64,000 nt of DNA from Kitasatospora sp. MAA4 (lineage in GTDB: Bacteria; Actinomycetota; Actinomycetes; Streptomycetales; Streptomycetaceae). Below, one piece after another: positions 40,462-49,900 of this stretch (the first letter of the stretch is position 1; every line of letters begins with the position of its first letter). Below the pieces are notes generated by a model, which did not search any database, had not been told where the DNA came from, and saw nothing but the letters and a program-made list of their open reading frames with translations. The DNA is taken from contig NZ_JARZAI010000031.1 in the NCBI RefSeq assembly GCF_029893355.1, forward strand, positions 26,819 to 90,818. Direction: 5' to 3'. Position numbers and translations under genes: made by a program.

Positions 40462-43230
40462 ATGGAGAACGCTTGCCTGAGGGTCGAGACTCTCGGACCA
40501 CTGCGCGCCTACGCCGAGGGGCGGGAACTCCTCCTCGGCTCACCGAAGCAGCGTGCGGTGTTCGCCGTTCTCGCGCTGAGGACCAACAGTGTCGTCTCGC
40601 GTGACGATCTGATCGACTCCATCTGGGGCGAGTCGCCGCCGGCCACCGCAGTCGGCAGCCTGCACACCTACGTGTCCGGTCTGCGCCGGGCGCTGGCCGG
40701 TCTGGGTGAGCCGCTGACCAGCTCGGGAGCGGGCTACACGCTCCAACTCGACCCCGGGCGGCTCGACATCAGGGTGGTCGAGCGACTGGCAGCTCGGGCT
40801 CGGAGCTGCCGGGCCGGGCGGGACCCGGGCGCCGCGGTCAGCGCCTTCGACGAGGCGCTGGCCCACTGGCATCCGGGCTCCGTGCTCAGCGCCCTGCCGG
40901 GTCCGTTCGCCGCCGAGCACCGTACGTGGGTGTCGGACCTGCGGCTGCGGCTGCTGCTGGAGCGTGCCGAGCTTCTCCTGGAGATCGGTCAACCGACCAC
41001 GGTGGCCGACCAGTTGAGGGGCCATGTCCCGGAAAACCCGTACCACGAGCGGTTGCGCGCCCTGCTGATGACGGCACTGCGCCGCAGCGGCCGGACGGCC
41101 GACGCGCTCGCGCAGTACCACGACCTGCGCAAGCTGCTCGCCGAGGATCTGGGGATCGACCCGTCGGCCGAACTGCAGGCCCTGTACGCATCGATCCTGA
41201 CCGACAACGCCGGGCCGCGGATCGCCCCGACCAGGCAACCGACGCCCGCCGCTTCGGTCCGGGCGGCGCAACTTCCGCGCGGCGTCGGCGGGTTCGTGGG
41301 TCGCGTCGCTCCCGTCCAGCAGGTGCTGGACGCGGCGCGCAGCGCCTCGGGTGACAGCGCGCAGATCGTCATGGTCGTCGGAGTCGGCGGGGTCGGCAAG
41401 ACCGCGCTGGCCGTGCACTGCGGTCACCTGCTGGCCGCCGAGTACCCCGACGGCCAGCTGTACGTGAACCTGCGCGGCTTCGACGCCAAGCAGCCGGCCA
41501 GCTCCCCCGCGGACGCCCTGCACCATCTGCTCGGCTCGCTGAACGCGGGCAGCATCCCGGCGGACCATCAGGAGCGGGTCGCGCTGTGGCGCAGCATCGT
41601 GCGGGACAAGCGGATGCTCATCGTGCTGGACAACGCCGCCTGCGCCGACCAGGTCGACGACCTGCTGCCGGGCGGCGGTCCCTCCTTCGTCGTGGTGACC
41701 AGCCGCAACAGGCTCAGCGGCCTCGCGGTCCGCTACTCGGCCCGCCGGGTGACGCTGTCCCCGTTCACCGCCGAGGAGTCGCTGAGGCTGCTCTCGGAGG
41801 CGATCGGCAGCGATCGGGTCGACGCCGAACCGGCGGCGGCGCGGCGCCTGGCCGCCCTGTGCGACCACCTGCCGCTGGCGCTGCGGATCGCCTCCGAGCA
41901 GGTGACAGCGGGCCGCCGCTCGCGGATCGCCGACCTGATCACCGACCTAGAGGACGTGCGGCGCCGGCTGGACGCTCTGCAGATCCCGGACGACGAGCTG
42001 TACTCGGTGCGCGGGGTGCTCTCCTGGTCCTACGCCAGGCTCGACGCCGCCGCCGCGCACGCGTTCCGCACACTCGGGCTGTTCCCGGGCGTGAGCATCC
42101 GGGTGGAGGTGGCCGCCGCACTGCTGGACGTCCCGCCGTCGGCGGCCGAGAGGGCGCTGCGCAGCCTGGCCGCCCAGCATCTGGTGGAGAGCGCCGGCAG
42201 CGGCTACCGGATGCACGACCTGACCCGGATCTACGCCGAGGAGGTGTCCCGCAGCGGCGAGACGAGCGCGTCACGCCGAGCGGCCCTGGAGCGGGTGCTG
42301 CGGTGGTACGTGCGGACCCTGACGCGCTTCGGCAGCCAGCGCGAACGCGTGGCCTGGTGCGCGCAGGAGTGGGACAACGTCACCCACCTGGTCCGCACGG
42401 CGCAGCGGATCGGCTGTCACGAGCAGGCCTGGCAGTTGGCGTACCTGCTCTTCGGCTACTTCTACGCGGCCGGGCAGGCCCGGATGTGGGTGGACACGCT
42501 GCTGGTCGGGATGCGCAGCGCCGAGGCGATCAGGGACCGGCGAGCCCAGGCGCTGCTGCTCACCCACCTGGGCATGGCCCACGCGCGACTGGGGCAGAAC
42601 GACGCGGCGGTGCACCGGCTTCAGCACGGCCTGCGGCTGCTGGAGGAGCTCGGCGACGACGTGCTGCGCACCGATCTGCTCGGCGCTCTGGCCTCCACCC
42701 TTCGGCAGGCCAAGGACTACCCGCCCGCGCTGGCCTACGCCAGAGCGGCGCTGGACCTGGCGCACCGCGTCGGGTTGGAGTCCCACCAGGCGGGATGCCT
42801 GGACGTCCTGAGTGAACTGCACGCCGAGCTGGGCGAGTTCGAGGAGTCGCTGCGCTACGGGAGGCCCGGCCTCACCGCGGCGAGAAGCTGTCGCAACGTG
42901 CTGGTCGAGGCCAACATCCTGATCAACCTGGGCGTGGCGGAACACGGGCTCGGCAACGCCGAGAAGGCGCTGCGGTACTTCCGGGACGCGCTGTCGCTCT
43001 GCGAGTCCAGCGGCGACCGCTACCACGAGGCGCTGGCGCTGCTCGGCCTGGCCAGGGTGCGCCGTTCGGGATCGGCCCGGCAGGCGGCCCGCGGCCTGGC
43101 CACCCGAGCGCTGCTGCGGCTGCGGGAGTTGGAGGCCGAGGAGGTCGCCGAGGTCACGGAGTTCCTGCGGGCGCTGGATGCCGATCTCCCGCCGGCGACA
43201 GCGCAGGAGTCGGTGCTTCGGGCCGGGTAG
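40462..43230 (+). CDS. AfsR-type SARP regulator with NB-ARC ATPase and TPR domains
   Basis: 922 residues. The OmpR-like DNA-binding domain (about 5-95; LGSPKQRAVFAVLAL, DLIDSIWGESPPATA, LHTYVSGLRRAL) is followed by a BTAD helical domain (about 100-245), a linker, an NB-ARC/AAA domain with VGVGGVGKTALA (Walker A, about 302-313) and MLIVLDNA (Walker B), and C-terminal TPR repeats (about 640-900). It activates secondary-metabolism genes in related organisms. No biosynthetic cluster adjoins it apart from the distant lanthipeptide synthetase. GGGGAGGA precedes ATG 40462. Confidence 0.92.
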   Translation: MENACLRVETLGPLRAYAEGRELLLGSPKQRAVFAVLALRTNSVVSRDDLIDSIWGESPPATAVGSLHTYVSGLRRALAGLGEPLTSSGAGYTLQLDPGRLDIRVVERLAARARSCRAGRDPGAAVSAFDEALAHWHPGSVLSALPGPFAAEHRTWVSDLRLRLLLERAELLLEIGQPTTVADQLRGHVPENPYHERLRALLMTALRRSGRTADALAQYHDLRKLLAEDLGIDPSAELQALYASILTDNAGPRIAPTRQPTPAASVRAAQLPRGVGGFVGRVAPVQQVLDAARSASGDSAQIVMVVGVGGVGKTALAVHCGHLLAAEYPDGQLYVNLRGFDAKQPASSPADALHHLLGSLNAGSIPADHQERVALWRSIVRDKRMLIVLDNAACADQVDDLLPGGGPSFVVVTSRNRLSGLAVRYSARRVTLSPFTAEESLRLLSEAIGSDRVDAEPAAARRLAALCDHLPLALRIASEQVTAGRRSRIADLITDLEDVRRRLDALQIPDDELYSVRGVLSWSYARLDAAAAHAFRTLGLFPGVSIRVEVAAALLDVPPSAAERALRSLAAQHLVESAGSGYRMHDLTRIYAEEVSRSGETSASRRAALERVLRWYVRTLTRFGSQRERVAWCAQEWDNVTHLVRTAQRIGCHEQAWQLAYLLFGYFYAAGQARMWVDTLLVGMRSAEAIRDRRAQALLLTHLGMAHARLGQNDAAVHRLQHGLRLLEELGDDVLRTDLLGALASTLRQAKDYPPALAYARAALDLAHRVGLESHQAGCLDVLSELHAELGEFEESLRYGRPGLTAARSCRNVLVEANILINLGVAEHGLGNAEKALRYFRDALSLCESSGDRYHEALALLGLARVRRSGSARQAARGLATRALLRLRELEAEEVAEVTEFLRALDADLPPATAQESVLRAG

Positions 43231-43789
43231 CGCCGCCCAGCTGGTCGCGCTGCTGGCGCTGCCAGATCAGCACCGCCTCGACCCGGCTGCCCGCCCCCAG
43301 CGACCTGAAGATCCGGTTGATGTGGTTCTTCACGGTCTTCTCGCTGACGTGCAGTCGCGCGGCGATCTCGGCGTTGCGCGCGCCGCGCGAGACCAGGGCC
43401 ATCACCTCGTGCTGACGCTGCGACAGGGCCACCACCGGGCACTCGGCCTCGTCGCCGGTGTCCGGCGCCGCGGCCAGCTGCGGCCGGCTCTCCGGGGCCA
43501 GGGCGGGCGCAGGCTGCTCGTCCGCCGGCCGGGCGGCGCCGACGTCGACCACGCTCAGCCGGTACTCCGCGCACAGCCGCCGGGCGGCCGGAGCGCCGGT
43601 GCGGGAGACCGCACCGGCCGCACCGACCGCCGGCCTGACGGTGACCTCCACATAGGGCATGCGGACGATCTCCACGGCCAGGTTCTTGCTGGCGAACACC
43701 TGCCGGATCTGGGCCAGGATGTCCGGACTCGTGATGGCGATCCGCACGGAGGTGGGACCGATGGGCGCGGACGTGGCGACGAGTGTCAT
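43154..43789 (-). CDS. LuxR-type HTH regulator lacking a receiver domain
   Basis: 211 residues. The C-terminal HTH (about 118-180) reads LSQRQHEVMALVSRGARNAE, then IAARLHVSEKTVKNHINRIF. The N-terminal 115 residues do not resemble a phospho-receiver (no conserved Asp pocket) and are Ala/Pro-rich between 60 and 110. The Pro-rich tail is encoded antisense to the last 77 nt of the SARP gene. It lies 26 bp downstream of the type VII genes on the same strand and may regulate them. Confidence 0.82.
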   Translation of the reverse strand: MTLVATSAPIGPTSVRIAITSPDILAQIRQVFASKNLAVEIVRMPYVEVTVRPAVGAAGAVSRTGAPAARRLCAEYRLSVVDVGAARPADEQPAPALAPESRPQLAAAPDTGDEAECPVVALSQRQHEVMALVSRGARNAEIAARLHVSEKTVKNHINRIFRSLGAGSRVEAVLIWQRQQRDQLGGATRPEAPTPALSPAGDRHPAPAGTP

Positions 43790-43814
43790 AAAGCCCAGCG
43801 TGGCGGAGCCCGCT

Positions 43815-44483
43815 TCAGACTTCCTTCATGTCCGCTTCAGAGCGCTCACCCAGCTGGGCGAGCACCTCCTCCTCGGTGGGGACGTCGACGCGGTCCGCCC
43901 AGCGCAGCGTCGTCACGATCATGTCGAAGAGCAGGACGACGGCCTGGACCGGCGCGGCCTCGACGTCCCCGTCGGTCAGCACGGTGAAGGTCAGCAGTCC
44001 CCACACGCCGGGCGCCTCCGGGTGGGACACGTAGTACGAGACCCGCCAGGACGGCCCCTTGCGCCGGAGCCGGCCGCTGTCCACGACCGTGGCCACCCGC
44101 ACAGCCGGAGCGCCGCCGATCTCCAGGTAGGTCCCGTCGGCCCCCGCGTCGGCGAGGATCGAGGCCAGCAGCTGTTCCGGGTCCTCGGTCTCGTCCGCGC
44201 TTTCCAGGACGGTCACCAGCATCGATCCGGGCAGCCGGATGCCGCTGAACTCCTCCAGCGGCAGCAGGACCGAGCGGGCGCTCTGCCGCGCGGCCTCGTC
44301 GGTCGCCTCGGTGAGTTCCTTGCGCAGCATCCGGCGCCACGGGCCAACCTTGTCCCGCGGCAGCGAGTCGGGCAGGTGGTGGCGGATCACGTCCTCGATG
44401 ATCCGGCCGCGCAGCTTGGTGGTGTCCGGCGCGGTGGGAATCTGCACCCAGCCGCCCGGCACGACGAGTTCGAAGTCGATCAC
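43815..44483 (-). CDS. Type VII locus protein of unknown function (222 aa)
   Basis: 222 residues, acidic, no signal peptide or TM segment. Reads DFELVVPGGWVQIPTAPDTT at the start, a helical RDKVGPWRRMLRKELTEATDE region, and a mixed beta C-terminus (PSWRVSYYVSHPEAPGVWG). GTG 44483 follows GGGGGACA and overlaps the upstream stop, so it is the last gene of the secretion operon. It may be a cytosolic chaperone or an immunity-like partner of the 493-residue protein; both are guesses. Confidence 0.7.
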   Translation of the reverse strand: MIDFELVVPGGWVQIPTAPDTTKLRGRIIEDVIRHHLPDSLPRDKVGPWRRMLRKELTEATDEAARQSARSVLLPLEEFSGIRLPGSMLVTVLESADETEDPEQLLASILADAGADGTYLEIGGAPAVRVATVVDSGRLRRKGPSWRVSYYVSHPEAPGVWGLLTFTVLTDGDVEAAPVQAVVLLFDMIVTTLRWADRVDVPTEEEVLAQLGERSEADMKEV

Positions 44484-45223
44484 GGCTGTCCCCCTTCGGC
44501 GGCCGCGACGAAGCCGAGCCGGGCCGGGCCTGCGCCGGCGGGCGCGCATTCGTCGGCGATCTGCTGCATCAACTGCTCGACTCCGTTGCCGATCAGCGCC
44601 ATCAGTCCCATCTCGAAGACGAGCGTGGACAGTTGGACGTCCACGCCGACGCCCGGTGCGTCGCCGGTCGGCGGCACGTCCAGGCGCAGCGCGGCGTCGA
44701 CGCGCGCGTAGGCGGCGCCCTCCGCGCTGCGGCACAGGGCGAACACCCGCAGCCCGTCGCCGATCGAGGTGGTCACGTAGTCGACCACGGGCTCGCGGGC
44801 GTCGCCCTCCAGGCCGCGGGCGCCGACCAGGTGCATCAGGTAGTTGGGATCCCCCGACACCGGCCCGGAGAACTCCACGACCACCGGGACGGGCGCCCAC
44901 CTGGGCCGCCCGTTCACGAACACCGCGCCCCAGGCCAGCCGGGACCAGGCGGGCAGCTGCTCCGCGCGCTCCAGCAGCCAGGCGGCGGCGTCCCGTCCGA
45001 GCAGGTCCGAGCTGAAGGGGAACTCCGCCCCGGCGTCGGCCGGCCAGGCCGCGCGCGCGGCGAGCAGGCCCTCGGCCGTCCACTCCTCGAACAGGGCCAC
45101 GACGCGCTCGGTCCACGCCTCGTGCGCCGGCTCGCCCGCCGGGCCGGCTGGCACCCACTCCCAGTGCCACGGCAGTTGCGTCATGGCCCGCAGTTCGTTG
45201 TTCAACGTCCCTCCCGTACTCAC
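44480..45223 (-). CDS. Type VII locus protein of unknown function (247 aa)
   Basis: 247 residues, Trp-rich at the N-terminus (LPWHWEWVPAG), soluble. A central segment WGAVFVNGRPRWAPVPVVVEF and a C-terminal FEMGLMALIGNGVEQLMQQI helix are visible. GTG 45223 overlaps the stop of the 493-residue gene and its own stop overlaps the next start. Not a known ESX component. Constant coupling to the candidate substrate suggests it serves that protein. Confidence 0.7.
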   Translation of the reverse strand: MSTGGTLNNELRAMTQLPWHWEWVPAGPAGEPAHEAWTERVVALFEEWTAEGLLAARAAWPADAGAEFPFSSDLLGRDAAAWLLERAEQLPAWSRLAWGAVFVNGRPRWAPVPVVVEFSGPVSGDPNYLMHLVGARGLEGDAREPVVDYVTTSIGDGLRVFALCRSAEGAAYARVDAALRLDVPPTGDAPGVGVDVQLSTLVFEMGLMALIGNGVEQLMQQIADECAPAGAGPARLGFVAAAEGGQP

Positions 45224-46701
45224 GAGGCGGCCACCTGGCCCGGCGGGTTGACCGCGGGGATCCAGCCCATCAGGCGCCCGCCGGTGTAGACGAATCCGGC
45301 GCCGAGGCCGAACGCGCCGTTCAGACCGCCCCAGGCGAACCAGAGCGGCGAGATACCCCCGAGACCGCCGGCCTTCATGATGGCCGAGAGGTCGAGCGGG
45401 CCCTTCAGGCCGGTGATGATGCTCGCGAAGTCCTTGCCGAACTTCGCCGGATCGGTCAGCAGGGTGGACCAGATCTCGCCGGCGCCCTTGAGCTGGGCCC
45501 AGGCCGAGGCCCAGAACCCGGTGTCGGGGGTGATCACACCGAGCTTGCCCAGCACCCAGTTGGTGGCAGGGTTGTTGAACCAGTCCGACAGGTTCTTCCA
45601 GTCGGCGGCCGCGTTCGGCCCGGGCGCCGGGGTGGGTTCGGGACGGACCGGGGCAGGTTTGATGGGCGTGTTGCCCGGCCCGAACGGCCGGGAGTAGTTG
45701 GGGACGGGCCCGCCGGGACGCGGGTTGCCCGGACCGAACGGCCGGGAGAAGTTGGTGATGGAGCCGGGCGGCTTCAGCGGCACCAGCTCGATGCCGTCCT
45801 TTCCGCCCACTCCGCCCACGCCCTTGGCGAGGGCGGCGCCCTTGGCAATGCTGGACATCCCCTTGGCGATCAGCGAGAAGGCGGCGCCCAGACCGGCCAT
45901 GCCCAGCCCGATGGCCCCGAGGATGACGTCGACCACGCTGCCCTTGCCGTCGTGGTAGAGCACGATGTTGGCGATCAGCGTGACCGCGCCCGCCACTACT
46001 CCCGCGATGACCAGCACGTCCACGCCCGGGATGAGGATCGCCAGGGCGCCCAGGATCATGCCGATGATGGCGAAGATCTGGCTGATCTTGGCCATCACGG
46101 CGTCGAGCTTGTCCTTGTAGGAGTCGGTCAGCCCGTCGTCGTACCTCCTGGCGCTGACCGCGTCGCCGAAGCGCTTGCCGGCCACGTTGAGCGCGTCCAG
46201 CGCGTTGTTGAGCCGCGTCTTCGCCGCCGCCATGTTCGCGTCCGCACCGGACTGGGCCTTGGTCTTGTCGGTGGCCTTCTGCTGCTCCGCTGGGGTGGTG
46301 GTGCCGTCCGAGCTCTTCTGCGGATCCGGCATGCCGTTCGCCTTGGTCTGGGCGCTCTTGGCCGCCTCGGCGTCCGTCAGCGCGGCAGCGGTCTCGGTGA
46401 GCCCCTGCTCCAGATCCGGCTCGTACTTGTTGATCTCGTTGGCGACGTCGTGGTAGCGCACGGCGGCCTTGCTGAGTCTGTCGTTGAGCGAACTCGCCTC
46501 GGACCTCAGCCCCGAGACGTACTGTCCGGCGAGGCTGTCGCTGTTGGTACTGACGATCTGCTGGAGCTTGGCGGTCGCGTCATCGATGGTGCTCGCGATG
46601 AGGGCGTAGCGCTTCTGTGCCGCGGCCACCACGTCGGGGTCGGCGTAGACGGGGTCCGACTCCCGGTCCAACGGCGACCAGTCGAGATGCCTGATGCTCA
46701 T
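45220..46701 (-). CDS. Candidate type VII substrate or membrane component with WXG/LXG-like N-terminus (493 aa)
   Basis: 493 residues. The N-terminal 200 are helical and coiled-coil-like (YALIASTIDDATAKLQQIVS, LRSEASSLNDRLSKAA), recalling LXG/WXG substrate domains. Two or three hydrophobic segments follow (about 208-290). A Pro-rich linker carries two copies of N(F/Y)SRPFGPGN, and the C-terminal 120 residues are Trp- and Gly-rich with no recognised toxin motif. It begins 22 bp after a WXG100-type gene. It could be a large effector or a structural membrane protein of the secretion system. Confidence 0.7.
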   Translation of the reverse strand: MSIRHLDWSPLDRESDPVYADPDVVAAAQKRYALIASTIDDATAKLQQIVSTNSDSLAGQYVSGLRSEASSLNDRLSKAAVRYHDVANEINKYEPDLEQGLTETAAALTDAEAAKSAQTKANGMPDPQKSSDGTTTPAEQQKATDKTKAQSGADANMAAAKTRLNNALDALNVAGKRFGDAVSARRYDDGLTDSYKDKLDAVMAKISQIFAIIGMILGALAILIPGVDVLVIAGVVAGAVTLIANIVLYHDGKGSVVDVILGAIGLGMAGLGAAFSLIAKGMSSIAKGAALAKGVGGVGGKDGIELVPLKPPGSITNFSRPFGPGNPRPGGPVPNYSRPFGPGNTPIKPAPVRPEPTPAPGPNAAADWKNLSDWFNNPATNWVLGKLGVITPDTGFWASAWAQLKGAGEIWSTLLTDPAKFGKDFASIITGLKGPLDLSAIMKAGGLGGISPLWFAWGGLNGAFGLGAGFVYTGGRLMGWIPAVNPPGQVAAS

Positions 46702-46723
46702 TCAGTCCTCCTTGCCCGACTCG

Positions 46724-46999
46724 TCAGCTCTGGAACGAGGCCAGCAGCTGTTGGTCTCCCTGCGTCCACGCGGCGTCGACCTTGGTCACCTTGTCGCGCA
46801 GGGCCTTCATGTCCTTGACCATCGCGTCGCGGTGGACGGTCCAGTTGTCGGCGAAGTCGCCCATCGAGAGGTTGGCGTTGTGCTGTCCCCAGAGCCCCTT
46901 GTCGTCGTTCTGGAAGTCCAACGCCCCCTCGAACTGTCCGATCAGCGAGTTGAGGTCGTTGACCAGGTCCTGGAGGTCCTTCACCACGAGGTCTGCCAT
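46724..46999 (-). CDS. WXG100/ESAT-6-like small protein (91 aa)
   Basis: 91 residues predicted as a helical hairpin: LQDLVNDLNSLIGQFEGAL, a turn near DKGLWGQHN, then VHRDAMVKDMKALRDKVTKV and AAWTQGDQQLLASF. Size and position fit Esx proteins, although the central WxG reads LWGQ. ATG 46999 follows AGGAG and overlaps the EccC stop by one base. Confidence 0.78.
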   Translation of the reverse strand: MADLVVKDLQDLVNDLNSLIGQFEGALDFQNDDKGLWGQHNANLSMGDFADNWTVHRDAMVKDMKALRDKVTKVDAAWTQGDQQLLASFQS

Positions 47000-49900
47000 C
47001 ACTGCTCCTGGTTGTCGTGGGCCGGATTGTCGGTCGGCGCGGGCGCGGGCGCCGGTAGCGGGATGCGCGCGGGCAGCAGGCTGCCACTGCCCAGGTGCAC
47101 CAGGGCAGCGCCCGGGACGACCCTGGCGGCGGTCTGGGACCGGGACAGCCGGACACCCACCAGGTCGCCGTCGCTCATGTTGGGCGGCGACAGCAGCACG
47201 CCGCGCCGGTTCTTCTTGATGTCCGCCTGCCAGCCGGAGAAGCCGTTGGCCACCGAGGCGACCTCCCCGCCGATGATCACGCCCCGCCTGCTCCCGGAGG
47301 CCTTGCGGACGAAGGACTTCAGCCACTCCCGGCACGGCAGGTCGCGCCACACCTCGGCGTCGTCGACCACCAGCACCACCGGACCGTCGCCCGGGTCCAG
47401 CAGTTCGGCGAACTCGCTCTCGGTGGGGACGTCGCTCGTGATGACGCCGCGCACGCCGGGCCGGCCCGCGAAGGCGCGCAGCGGGGAGTTCATCGGGGCG
47501 CCGATGACCACCTCGCTCCCGCCGCGCAGCAGCGACTCCGTCATGACGCCGAGCACCGTGCTGCGCCCGGAGCGGGAGGGTCCGGCGACCAGGAAGGTCG
47601 GCTGATCGCCCAGCAGGTCGGCCCCCACCGGCTCCAGGTCGTCGCCGGCGACCCCGATCAGGGCCCACATCGGAGCCGGGGTCCCGACCATCTCCCACGC
47701 CTGCTCGAACGGGATCTGGGTCGGCAGCACCGCGAGCCGGGCCGGCCGGGCCGACTTCGGGACGTCCGCCTCGCGCTCGACCAGGCGAGCCGCCAGCGCG
47801 TGCACCGCGGCGACCTGCGCCGGGCCCGCCGGGTCGGCCGCCACGAGCGCGACCTGGGTCTCGACCGCGCTCGTCGCGCGGTAGCCGCGGCCCGGCGGCA
47901 GGTTCTCCGGGATCTTGCGCGGGTTCAGCCCGGCCAGACTGGCGTCGCTGCGGTCCGAGAGCCGCAACACCAGCTTGTCCTCGCACAGCGAGCTCATCCG
48001 GCCGCTCAGCAGCATGTGGTCACCGGCGATGACCACGTGCACCCCGGCGCTGGCGCCTTCGCGGTGCAGGGTCTGGATCAGGTCGGTCAGCACCCCGCCG
48101 TCGATCTCGCTGAGGGTTCCCATGAAGCCCTCCCAGCGATCCAGCAGCAGCACGATGTGCGGCAGCCGCTCGGTCGCCTCCCTGGCCGCGCGCTGCTCGG
48201 CCACGTCGGCGAAACCGCCCTCCCCGAGCAGTCGCTGACGGTTCTGCACCTCCTCGTGCAGGCGCTTGAGCAGCCGGGCGGCCCGGTCGGTCTCCGAGCG
48301 CTGCACCACCGCGCCGCAGTGCGGCAGCTTGGTGAGCGGAAGCAGGGCGCCGTTGCCGCAGTCGAGCCCGTACAGGTGCAGGTCGGCAACGCTGGAGGCG
48401 GCCGCCGCGGCCGCCGCGAAGGTGCGCAGCGCCGCGGAGCGTCCCGAGCGCGGGGCGCCGATGATGTGCAGGTGCCCGAAGGTGGCCAGGTCCACCGTCA
48501 CCGGCTCCTGGCGCTGCTGGGCCGGCAGATCCTGGACCGCCCAGGAGAACGACGGGTTCCCCGTCGCGCCGCCGACCGGATCCGTCGCCAGCTCGACCAC
48601 CGGCGACAGCGGCAGCGGCGGCAGCCACGGCCGGCGCTGCGCGGCGATCCCCTGAAGGTCGTTGGCCTGCCTGATCGCCGTCACCAGGACCGACAGGTCG
48701 GTCACCTCGTCGGTCTCGGCCACGCTGTGCGGGCGCTGCGGCGCGGGCAGTCCGAGGTCCAGCCAGGAGACCGGCTGCAGGAACGGCGGGACCGCCTCGG
48801 CCGTCCGGTCGGCCCGCGGGCGGCGGCCACCCACCCGGCCGGTCTGGAACGGGATCAGCGAGCTGTGCCCGAGCCGCGCGTAGGCCCGCCCCGGGGTCGC
48901 CGCCGAGATGCTCGCGGCCTCCCGGGCGTCGATGACGTCGGTGCTCTCGCCGGGGTCGGTCACCCGCAGCGCGACCCGCAGGTTGGTGTTGGCGCGGATC
49001 TCCGCCGAGACCACACCGGACGGGCGCTGCGTCGCCAGGATCAGGTGGATGCCCAGCGAGCGGCCGCGCTGGGCGACGTTGACCAGGCCGCTGACGAAGT
49101 CGGGCAGCTCGCGCGCCATGGACGCGAACTCGTCGATGACGATCAGCAGGCGCGGGATCGGCGCCAGTTCGGGCCGCCGGAGGGCGTAGTCGAGGTAGTC
49201 CTCCAGGTCCTTGGCGCCCGCGGCCGCCAGCAGGTGCTCGCGATGGGTCAGCTCGGCGCTCAGCGAGGTCAGCGCCCGCTCCACGAGATGCGTGTCCAGG
49301 TCGGTCACCAGGCCGACGGTGTGCGGCAGTTCGACGCAGTCCTTGAAGGCCGCGCCGCCCTTGTAGTCGACCAGGACGAAGGTCATGGCGTCCGGGCGGT
49401 TGGCCACGGCCAGCGAGGCCACCAGGGTCTGCAGGAACTCCGACTTGCCCGAGCCCGTGGTGCCGGCCACCAGCCCGTGCGGGCCGTGGTTGACCAGGTC
49501 GAGCGCGAACGGGCCGTTGAGCGAGTACCCGATCACGGCCTTGGTGCTGCGGCTGGACGAGCGCCAGCGGGCGGCGATCGCGGCGGCGCTCGGGTCCTGG
49601 AGGCCGAGGATCTCCAGCAGGCGCGCGGAGCCCGGCAGCGCGGCCTCGCCCTGGTTCTCGCTGACGTCGCGCAGGGGCGCCAGCCGGCGCCCGGTCTCCG
49701 CGTACCAGCTGTCCGCCACCTCGTCCGCGAGGATGCCGTCGATCTGCGCGGCGCGCTGCCGGCGCAGGCTGGCCGGCCGGCCCGCGCCCCCGACGACGAC
49801 GGTGGCGCACTCCTCCGGCAGGGTGCGTTCGTCGGCGTCCACGCAGATGCTGTAGACGCCGACCGCGGGTCCCTCCTGAAGGACCGTCACCACGCCGGGC

